A DNA stretch of 64,000 nucleotides from an uncultured Bacteroidales bacterium (GTDB lineage Bacteria; Bacteroidota; Bacteroidia; Bacteroidales; UBA932), in contig CAKUSP010000003.1 in assembly GCA_934680015.1 (NCBI GenBank), positions 62,001-126,000 on the forward strand. The letters run 5' to 3'. Below are positions 57,983-64,000 of the stretch, piece by piece. The translations under genes were made by a program, and so were the position numbers. The notes below the pieces were generated by a model. That model was not told where the DNA came from. It was given only the letters and a program-made list of their open reading frames with translations, and ran no database searches. How positions within the stretch are numbered: the stretch's first letter is position 1; the number at the start of each line of letters is the position of its first letter.

Positions 57983-58636
57983 TTAAACAAATCTACCATC
58001 GCACATTTCCAGTTCTCTATCGCATAGCGAAGCGAGAAAAGGGTCGTGCGTAACTATTACTATAGTCTGTGACATTTCGTCGCGAAGAGTAAATAAAAGT
58101 TTGTGTATTTCCGACTTAGTGTTAGAATCCAGATTCCCAGTAGGCTCGTCGGCCAGTAACACATCTGGAGCATTGATAAGGGCGCGTGCTATAGCGACTC
58201 TTTGCTGTTCGCCACCCGAAAGCTGAGAAGGCTTATGATCGAGCCTTCCTGACAATCCCACCTTTTCCAGTAACTCCACACCACGTTTTTTTGCTTGTGC
58301 TTCTTTCTCCCCTGCTATCATAGCTGGCAAACACACATTCTCAAGCGCCGTGAACTCTGGAAGCAAATAATGAGACTGAAAGACAAATCCTAAGTGCTTG
58401 TTTCTAAATTCGGCCAATTCCCGCTCGCTTCCCTTTAGAGCATTTAGGCCAGCGATTTCAAGAGTACCAGAATCCGGAGTCAATAGGGTGCCAATAACTT
58501 GAAGAAAAGTGGTCTTTCCTGCTCCAGATGCTCCTACGATTGAAACTACCTCTCCTTTTTGCACTTGGAAATCCACATTTTTCAGAACGTGCAAATCACC
58601 ATATGATTTACAAATATTTTCAGCTTTAATAATCAT
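57983..58636 (-). CDS. LolD-like ABC transporter ATP-binding protein
   Basis: A 217-residue ATPase from the ATG at 58636 (MIIKAENICKSYG); the frame also offers a TTG three codons upstream. Walker A is GASGAGKTT, the Q-loop lies in FVFQSHYLLPEFTALENV, the signature is LSGGEQQR, and Walker B is VLLADEPTGNLDS. The pattern is that of the MacB/LolD/FtsE group, closest in wording to LolD of the lipoprotein release pathway. No permease gene is adjacent, so the partner must be encoded elsewhere. Confidence 0.88.
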   Translation of the reverse strand: MIIKAENICKSYGDLHVLKNVDFQVQKGEVVSIVGASGAGKTTFLQVIGTLLTPDSGTLEIAGLNALKGSERELAEFRNKHLGFVFQSHYLLPEFTALENVCLPAMIAGEKEAQAKKRGVELLEKVGLSGRLDHKPSQLSGGEQQRVAIARALINAPDVLLADEPTGNLDSNTKSEIHKLLFTLRDEMSQTIVIVTHDPFLASLCDRELEMCDGRFV

Positions 58637-58721
58637 TATACTCAAGGTTGCAAGTCATCATTCTTTCCATAAGTCGACATAACTGATGTTGATTACAGTT
58701 ATCCTTTCATTTACTTAACTG

Positions 58722-58729
58722 CAAAAATA
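58722..58729 (-). promoter_or_regulatory. -7 promoter box for the LolD-like/trmN6 operon
   Basis: The minus strand reads TATTTTTG, about 85 nt before the ATG at 58636. Copy B of the dispersed repeat begins just upstream of it. Confidence 0.45.
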
Positions 58730-58744
58730 ACAAATACTCCTCAC

Positions 58745-58803
58745 TTAGTAAGCGCTAAAAAAATAAGTTGGTAAAGATTTGCAGTGATTTTTCGAGGATA
58801 GGA
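58745..58803. repeat. Dispersed intergenic repeat, copy B
   Basis: ACTTAGTAAGCGCTAAAAAA, then TAAGTTG and GATTTTTCGAGGATAG, matches copy A at 57118 in the same orientation with scattered changes and small gaps. Confidence 0.5.
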
Positions 58804-58899
58804 AAGTTACCCATATTAAGAGTAATTAGGGGGTTATTTAGGTTCATGGTAGCTGACTAAATTTATACTTTTACTTGCGGGCCGAGTTGGAAAAGTTAT

Positions 58900-59028
58900 A
58901 TGCCACTTAATCAAACTGAAAGTCGTACTTTATCGAATGCTTACGGAGTAAGCGTTCGTGCAAAGTTAGAGGTTAACTATAAAACAGAAATTAAAAGGGA
59001 TGGTCTTTGTGTAAGAACCATCCCTTAA
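58900..59028 (+). CDS. Possible small ORF of 42 codons
   Basis: An ATG-to-TAA frame of 42 codons with a mixed, protein-like composition (TESRTLSNAYGVSVRA, then VNYKTEIKRDGLC). It is not a low-complexity translation of AT-rich spacer. Its last 11 codons run through the terminator hairpin of the opposing lipoprotein gene. There is no clear promoter. It could be a genuine small gene, a remnant of a longer one, or chance. Confidence 0.25.
   Translation: MPLNQTESRTLSNAYGVSVRAKLEVNYKTEIKRDGLCVRTIP
58995..59026 (-). terminator. Terminator of the fimbrillin/beta-helix lipoprotein gene
   Basis: On the minus strand AAGGGATGGT (59026-59017) pairs with ACCATCCCTT (59004-58995) around a 12-nt loop, followed by TTAATTTC. 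It lies 26 nt after the stop at 59053. Confidence 0.75.
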
Positions 59029-59052
59029 TAATAGAGTATATAAACTCTTATA

Positions 59053-62000
59053 CTAATATATTTTAACTCCGTCTATGATAACTGAAAGATGTTCAGCATC
59101 CATACTTTTTTTATTTGCCCAAAGACGACTTTTAGTATTAGTACCCTCAGGATTAATGGCAAAACCATTTACAGTACACTTATTAATAACAAGATTATAA
59201 GTTGAACCATAATCATTACCGGTCTCAATAGCTGCTTTTTCAACAACATATTTCTCGCTATCATTGAAAATACAGTTAGTTACAACAAGATTGGTAGGTT
59301 TAGTATTTGAGGGCCCAGCAAATAGTAAAATAGCCTTACCATTAGTATTGAATGTACAGCCTGTGAACTCGACATCAGTTCCTCCCCATGTCCAGATGGA
59401 ATACTGATTTTCCATATCATTCTCAAAGACACAGTCAATGAATTTTGCTTGTCCATAGAGAGTGAGCTTACCTTTAATGGTACATTCTACATAAGTCAAC
59501 TCATCACAGACAATACCTCCATAAGGAGTTGTACCACCCTGAATGGTCACATTCTTGAATGTGAAGGTTGAACCACGCTGATAGTTCATCTCTTCTCCCT
59601 CGGATGATGTTATAGAATTCTTAACCACATCAACAGTCTGTGTGCCGTTACCCTCGAAAGTGATGTTCCTACTTTTAGTTCCTTCATGAGCGATACCATT
59701 ATCAAGCGTGAATGTAGAATTTGACGGAAGATTTACAGTGACAGCCTCACCTTGAACAGCGCCTGTAATGGCATTATTCAAATCTTCTTGGCTTGAGATA
59801 GTACTACCTATAGCCTCTACAACTGTATAAGAATTACTTGCTTCATCATAGTTCACAGTATAGCCTTCTGCAACATAATTAGTATGAGCGCCATCAGCGT
59901 TATTATCAGCAGGATTGAAGCCATAGAAGATTCCACCCTTGATAGATACCTTGCATCTTGATGTAGCGTCATCAGCGCAGTTAATCAAGAATTGAGCTTT
60001 ACCTGACACTGACTTAAAGGTACCACCATTTATCTCGAGTATAGCAGTTTCGTTAGCGCGAGGAGTAAGATAAATCGCAGGGCTATTATTACCGCTGGCG
60101 TCAGTACCAGATATAAATGTACCATTATTTATGACAAGTTTGCCATTGTAAATATTCACTGCAGAAGCTATATCTTTACTGGAATTAGTTGATTCACCAC
60201 CTTTAATGGTAACATTTCCGTCTATTGTAAGAGTCTGATTTTCTCCACCTACCCATATAGCAGCACTTGAAGAAGCTTTAGGCCCGATCACAGTACCAGT
60301 ACCAGTAATTGTGTTATTCCCATTTTCTTTGCAGAAATTAAGAACATTAGAACCAGTATATCCAGCAGTTATAACAGCATTTTCTGCAAGTTCTAGAATA
60401 AAGTTTTTTTGAATTTTAATAGGTTCACTCTTCAACGATACATAATCCTCGACCAAAACTGTTCCATTTTCAGCAACACTATTTATATCCTGAATGAGTT
60501 TTGTTTCGCTGCTAACTATTTCATAAGCAAGTGGAGACTCTCCTGTCTCAGCATAAGAATACCCTTGTGCAACATAACTTGCACCTGCATTGTCGGAATA
60601 CTTACCACCCTTTATAAGAATAGATGCCTCAGATAGTGCTGGATAATCACATTCTGTATCAATAAATACTGTCTTACAAGGAACTACTACTCTACTATCT
60701 CCTACACTTCCTTTATATCCTTCACTTGGCTCAGTAGTTACAATCTCAGCATTATTGATAGTAATCTTACCACCACGACTGAGTATTCCAACACCATTTT
60801 CAACATTAATTTTAGCAGCGTTAATGGTAATTATATCTTTCCATGGAGCATAAATACCGCATGCTGCATCGCCAGAAGTACTTGTTTTTCCCACAATTAC
60901 AGGCGCTTCCTTAGTAGTAGAGGAAGCATCTAATGAAATAGTATTACGGCCCTCTCGATTACTTCCATTTCCAGCGATAACCGCATTATTAATTGCAGAA
61001 AAATACCCACCATAAATTCTAATTTGAGAACCAACTGCCTGACTTGTACAGACTGCACCTTGCGCTGAATTAATTGTACAATCATATAATGCTAAGTCCG
61101 TTCTGCTTGTTTTAGGGTCAAATTTTATACCTACAAATTCTGAAGAAATAATAGCATTTTTTATCTGAAGAGTATTTTTAAAACTATCTGAGCCTCTACT
61201 CTTAACTAAAACGGCTACAGCACTCTCTCCTATAACGCTAAGCTTTTTTCCATGAAAATCTAATGTAATAGTACGTCCTTTTTCATTAGTATCTTCTATT
61301 ACAAGATTTTCATTGATATCTTCGAGAATATCTATAGTAACTGATTTCGTTCCATTTACAGCAGCATTAATGGCCGCATTAACTGTCGCATACTCCACTC
61401 CATCTATTGAAGCTACACTTTTTACCTCAGAAGTGCCTTTAGTTCTGATTACAGCGACATAATTTTTCTGCAAGTTAATCGTTTCAAATGTATATGTACC
61501 CAAATCCAGTGCCGTACCATCTGAAAGATTTGCCTTAATGGTAAGAGCCTTTCCAGATAAGTCTACTGGACTTACCGTAATGAATCCACGGAATAATTCA
61601 CCAGCGACAAAAGACAGACCATCTCCGCTTTCAGCACCTAAATCGAGAGTCATCTCTTTTGACTTTTTAGGGTACTTGTAAGACGCAGAAGTCACATCAA
61701 GCTTTTCTGAAGTAACGAAAACACTCTCCTCTGAACTAATAGTGACAGACACTACATTTTTCGTTTCCTCGGCGAACCTGTGCTCAAGAACAATCCACGC
61801 CACTTGATTCTTTAATTCAAATGACAAAGAATTCTCTCCTTCACTTTTCGTTGCGGAAGCACAAGCATAATCATAGTCCTTCAAATGTGCCGTACTACCA
61901 TTAGACACCTGCCTCTGTCCAGTAAACACTACAGGAATCTCTGTACTTTTAGAATCAATAATAAAAGTACTTGAAGGGATATAAGCATAATAATTTATCC

Positions 62001-62301
62001 CATCAATTAATTGAAATCCCTTACTTTCGAGTTTGGTTGATGACTCCCCAGCAGAAAGACTTCTTAAAAGAGCTGCATCAGTCTCACCGAAGACAACCAC
62101 ATTCTCATTCTTAGCCCATGTGAAGACTAAATCATTATTAGTTCCCCAATTCAAACTTTTAGTATATTCAGCCATCATCGGTTGTTCGATGGTAGCATAC
62201 ACGCCCTCTTTGGTAACTTCAGGGTTAATCTCAAGAGCATCCTCCTTACAGCTTGCAAGAAGAACAGCCATACAAGAAATGGCAAACAATTGTTTTTTCA
62301 T
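59053..62301 (-). CDS. Fimbrillin-like lipoprotein with right-handed beta-helix repeats
   Basis: A 1082-residue lipoprotein with signal ending LLASC (Cys at 18). Residues about 19-290 resemble the fimbrillin/Mfa-like N-terminal domain (VVFGETDAALLRSLSAGES, GINYYAYIPSSTF, AGELFRGFITVSPVDLSGKA). From about 300 to 1060 there are many short beta repeats ending in NG/GG turns (ALYDCTINSAQGAVCTSQ, LEINGGTFKSVSGKAQFLIN, FTGCTFNTNGKAILLFAG), as in pectate-lyase-like parallel beta-helices. A short module with YVAxGY occurs twice (near 575 and 815). No catalytic residues are identifiable. The likely role is a surface or adhesion structure. It follows a 51-residue peptide gene by 18 nt. Confidence 0.82.
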   Translation of the reverse strand: MKKQLFAISCMAVLLASCKEDALEINPEVTKEGVYATIEQPMMAEYTKSLNWGTNNDLVFTWAKNENVVVFGETDAALLRSLSAGESSTKLESKGFQLIDGINYYAYIPSSTFIIDSKSTEIPVVFTGQRQVSNGSTAHLKDYDYACASATKSEGENSLSFELKNQVAWIVLEHRFAEETKNVVSVTISSEESVFVTSEKLDVTSASYKYPKKSKEMTLDLGAESGDGLSFVAGELFRGFITVSPVDLSGKALTIKANLSDGTALDLGTYTFETINLQKNYVAVIRTKGTSEVKSVASIDGVEYATVNAAINAAVNGTKSVTIDILEDINENLVIEDTNEKGRTITLDFHGKKLSVIGESAVAVLVKSRGSDSFKNTLQIKNAIISSEFVGIKFDPKTSRTDLALYDCTINSAQGAVCTSQAVGSQIRIYGGYFSAINNAVIAGNGSNREGRNTISLDASSTTKEAPVIVGKTSTSGDAACGIYAPWKDIITINAAKINVENGVGILSRGGKITINNAEIVTTEPSEGYKGSVGDSRVVVPCKTVFIDTECDYPALSEASILIKGGKYSDNAGASYVAQGYSYAETGESPLAYEIVSSETKLIQDINSVAENGTVLVEDYVSLKSEPIKIQKNFILELAENAVITAGYTGSNVLNFCKENGNNTITGTGTVIGPKASSSAAIWVGGENQTLTIDGNVTIKGGESTNSSKDIASAVNIYNGKLVINNGTFISGTDASGNNSPAIYLTPRANETAILEINGGTFKSVSGKAQFLINCADDATSRCKVSIKGGIFYGFNPADNNADGAHTNYVAEGYTVNYDEASNSYTVVEAIGSTISSQEDLNNAITGAVQGEAVTVNLPSNSTFTLDNGIAHEGTKSRNITFEGNGTQTVDVVKNSITSSEGEEMNYQRGSTFTFKNVTIQGGTTPYGGIVCDELTYVECTIKGKLTLYGQAKFIDCVFENDMENQYSIWTWGGTDVEFTGCTFNTNGKAILLFAGPSNTKPTNLVVTNCIFNDSEKYVVEKAAIETGNDYGSTYNLVINKCTVNGFAINPEGTNTKSRLWANKKSMDAEHLSVIIDGVKIY

Positions 62302-62319
62302 CTCGTCAAAATTTAAGGA

Positions 62320-62475
62320 TTAATCATTATCATCAGCACCATACACGATGCCAGGGTAAGAACTCTCACCAGTTCCAGTAACTGAATCACACAACACCCC
62401 TTGAGGTGCGAGGTCGATTTCATAGATTTGAGGTCTTTCGTAGTTTAGAGTTCGGCTTTCATTGATCGTTTTCAT
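62320..62475 (-). CDS. Short 51-residue peptide gene ahead of the fimbrillin-like lipoprotein
   Basis: An ATG-to-TAA frame of 51 codons starting MKTINESRTLNYERPQ. It continues with a Y-E-I-D strand, an APQGVLC stretch and a Gly/Ser-rich acidic end (GADDND). It has no signal peptide. The pattern of Tyr-x-x-Pro, an acidic strand, then Gly-Val-Leu-Cys resembles short proteins often placed ahead of fimbrillin-type lipoproteins in Bacteroidales, from general knowledge. It is in the same direction and 18 nt from the lipoprotein start, so they probably share a message. Function is unknown. Confidence 0.6.
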   Translation of the reverse strand: MKTINESRTLNYERPQIYEIDLAPQGVLCDSVTGTGESSYPGIVYGADDND

Positions 62476-62578
62476 AAGACCTTTTGATTAAACCAATGAC
62501 TCCTGTATGGTTAGTTTAATATCTCATAAAAACATACGCGGTAATCGTGGAGTCAGTCTGCCACTTTCATGACAACTA

Positions 62579-62587
62579 CCCCCCCCC
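62579..62587. repeat. C9 homopolymer tract
   Basis: Nine consecutive C, in an otherwise AT-rich spacer, 104 nt upstream of the small peptide gene and the fimbrillin-like lipoprotein. Tracts of this length can vary by slippage. Confidence 0.7.
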
Positions 62588-63052
62588 ATTTAGAAATTAG
62601 CCAATTCAAGTTGATAGTTGATTTGTGCAATATACCCAATTTAATAACCCTCAAAAAACTCATCGTTTTAGGAAATCTCTTGGGGCTCAAAATCTCACAC
62701 CAACCTAACACAACTTATTCTAAGTTACTTAGCATCCATAAATGGAAGGATTCGTTGATTTCAGATACGATCACCTTCGCATGTTTGATTCTCGCGGACT
62801 CACTCCGAAAAAATCAAGCGAATTTACTACTTTTTCTCTTTATATCAAATAGTTCCCTCAATATTTTTACTACAACTAATATTAACTCGAAGATCTAGCC
62901 ATTTAGCCCACACCATTTTTACATAGTAATTGTTTTGAAATAGCTCCCGAATTTATTATAAGGATTTTCGAAACAGTTTCAACATTGAAAAAAGTAGTGT
63001 ACTGGAGGTACTCGGCATCGCATCAATGAATCCTCAAAACAAGCTATTTTTA

Positions 63053-63126
63053 TGAACTCGTGGCATCAAAATAGTCGTGAATCCCTGGAAAGGGCCATTA
63101 TCGTGAACTCATTGCATCAAAATTAG
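63053..63126. repeat. Short direct repeat in gene-poor region
   Basis: TGAACTCGTGGCATCAAAA at 63053 recurs as TGAACTCATTGCATCAAAA at 63104, 51 nt apart, with two differences. It may mark a decayed element. Confidence 0.45.
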
Positions 63127-63543
63127 TTATTTCATAAAAAGAATGATTCCGTAAAGTCGTCGAAGGATAAAAATCGAAGGATAAAAAGTAAAAAAGGATT
63201 TGATAGGTTTTGCGTCTTAGCAACTTTATGCTCCATATCATAGTCCATTTCTTTGAAACATAACTATATATCCCTTGGCAAACAACTATGAAACGATGAA
63301 AACCATATTCGTCAATAATGTGACCTGCTTTATAAAGAAAATACCCTATATGTTTATACTTAGTAACCTTCAAAAAGTCATTATTAATACAGATATATTA
63401 CTTAAAGTCGTTATGTAAATTACCTTTTTAGGAATTCAAGATTAAAGAACACCACACAAATCCTCAAATCACACGATTTTCAAGTACACGCTGAAAAGAA
63501 AAAGGCAAATCGATCAATTTTCAAATGAAAGTTTTGAATTAAT

Positions 63544-63574
63544 TTTGCAAAATAAAATAATTTATATAATTTTG
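63544..63574 (+). promoter_or_regulatory. Promoter of tRNA-Ser
   Basis: TTTG (63544-63547), exactly 19 nt, then TAATTTTG (63567-63574). Both elements match the consensus perfectly. The tRNA begins 18 nt after the -7 box. Confidence 0.8.
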
Positions 63575-63592
63575 CAATCCCTTTTGGGAAAA

Positions 63593-63677
63593 GGAGAGGT
63601 GGTAGAGTGGTCGATTACGGCAGTCTTGAAAACTGTTGAACTGAAAGGTTCCGGGGGTTCGAATCCCTCCCTCTCCG
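63593..63677 (+). tRNA. tRNA-Ser (TGA)
   Basis: Acceptor GGAGAGG (63593-63599) pairs with CCTCTCC (63670-63676), discriminator G at 63677. The anticodon loop CTTGAAA gives TGA. A long variable arm is present, as expected for tRNA-Ser. The 3' CCA is not encoded. Confidence 0.96.
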
Positions 63678-63680
63678 CAA

Positions 63681-63722
63681 AAAAGTCCTAAATTCTTGAC
63701 AGCCAAAGAGTTTAGGACTTTT
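63681..63722 (+). terminator. Terminator of tRNA-Ser
   Basis: AAAAGTCCTAAA (63681-63692) pairs perfectly with TTTAGGACTTTT (63711-63722) around an 18-nt loop, followed by CTTTTG. Confidence 0.8.
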
Positions 63723-63763
63723 CTTTTGTAGAAGATGCTCCAACAATGACGATTCAGGGCTCA

Positions 63764-63773
63764 GGGGGGGGGG
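63764..63773. repeat. G10 homopolymer tract
   Basis: Ten consecutive G in a region with no recognised gene. It could be slippage-prone or an assembly weak point. Confidence 0.7.
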
Positions 63774-64000
63774 AACCGGGGCTCAAGTGCAATATTATGT
63801 GTTCAAGTAATTAACTATTTCTTTTCACCCGACCAAATACAGAACGATAATTCTTTTGAACCTGAAAAACACCTTTGAAGTCAATGTGCCTTGTAAGGTA
63901 TTCTATGAAGGGTAACAGGTAAAGGTGAATTTCGGGTTAGGATGAGCTTACACGATATGATTCACCCAAAGTGGTCAAGAAAAACAGGTTTTGTCTTCAA

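Larger units (their letters stand above)
58646..59052. other. 407-nt spacer between the ABC operon and the fimbrillin-like unit
   Basis: Contains the ABC promoter box (58729-58722), a dispersed repeat copy, a possible 42-codon ORF (58900-59028), an imperfect inverted repeat GCTTAC-N3-GTAAGC near 58938, and the terminator of the leftward lipoprotein gene. No RNA gene was recognised. Confidence 0.6.
62476..63592. other. 1.1-kb gene-poor region
   Basis: No convincing gene. It contains a run of nine C at 62579-62587, a short direct repeat (63053 and 63104), a tandem CGAAGGATAAAAA-type repeat near 63161-63188, and AT-rich sequence with stops in all frames. Open frames at 62569-62898 and 63098-63373 lack protein-like composition. 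The tRNA-Ser promoter lies at its right end. Confidence 0.6.
63678..64000. other. 323-nt right end of the window without a clear gene
   Basis: After the tRNA-Ser terminator there is a run of ten G (63764-63773) and AT-rich sequence. On the minus strand a frame at 63936-63811 is open for 41 codons with protein-like content (HIDFKGVFQVQKNYRSVFGR) but has no start codon, so it could be a gene remnant. Confidence 0.5.

Noticed and set aside
62569..62898. 109-codon plus-strand frame in the gene-poor region
   Set aside because: Starts in the poly-C tract, has AT-rich random composition, no domain pattern and no promoter.
63161..63188. Possible CRISPR-like or satellite array in the tandem repeats
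   Set aside because: Only two short imperfect units without spacers of regular length and no cas genes nearby.
63098..63373. 91-codon minus-strand frame in the gene-poor region
   Set aside because: Composition follows the AT-rich background, it crosses the short direct and tandem repeats, and no family resemblance is seen.

Overview
The window is a chromosomal segment of a Bacteroidota bacterium, most likely of the order Bacteroidales. Evidence is the set of lineage-typical families (DUF4271 next to hemD, the DUF6913-like protein, the DUF2723 membrane protein, TM2/LolA-like/DUF5683-like genes, a fimbrillin-type lipoprotein, a TPR-LuxR regulator), Bacteroidota promoters (TTTG, about 19 nt, TAnnTTTG) and low GC. 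Family and genus cannot be fixed from the sequence alone.

Layout: 1-3064 holds the 3' end of lysS and an opposing four-gene envelope operon (TM2 protein, LolA-like protein, two DUF5683-like/TPR-like proteins). 3149-12817 is housekeeping: a SpoU methyltransferase, aroE, xth, cysS, folD, an EEP-family lipoprotein, a DUF5009-type acyltransferase, manC and a CapD/FlaA1-type dehydratase. 12910-25805 is the classical tRNA-tuf-tRNA-Trp-secE-nusG-rplKAJL-rpoBC cluster, read leftward. 25892-37043 holds dxs, an MFS transporter, ssb, a pfkB/DUF6913/DUF368 operon, a flippase-like protein, an NfnAB pair, tRNA-Arg and pgk.

37181-45019 is the most unusual part. A membrane-anchored TPR-LuxR regulator (40753-42324) is divergent from a four-gene surface operon: lipoprotein, outer-membrane barrel, an Ig-like lipoprotein whose C-terminal half resembles EF-Tu domains 2 and 3, and a small lipoprotein. 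It converges on an 870-residue Ig-like lipoprotein. The same 16-bp palindrome (TAGGTA-N4-TACCTA) lies exactly 23 nt upstream of the -7 box of both lipoprotein units and 24 nt upstream of a near-consensus box for the regulator, which suggests a small self-regulated surface regulon.

45097-58636 returns to core genes: lgt, tatAC, lepA, yidD, rnpA, hemD, DUF4271, a SUI1-like factor, a DUF2723 protein, an RlmI-like methyltransferase, split transketolase, trmN6 and a LolD-like ATPase. 59053-62475 is a surface unit made of a 51-residue peptide gene and a 1082-residue fimbrillin/beta-helix lipoprotein. The last 1.5 kb is almost gene-free apart from tRNA-Ser.

Across the window at least ten genes start only 4-8 nt after a TAnnTT(T/C)G box, so leaderless transcription may be common in this genome.
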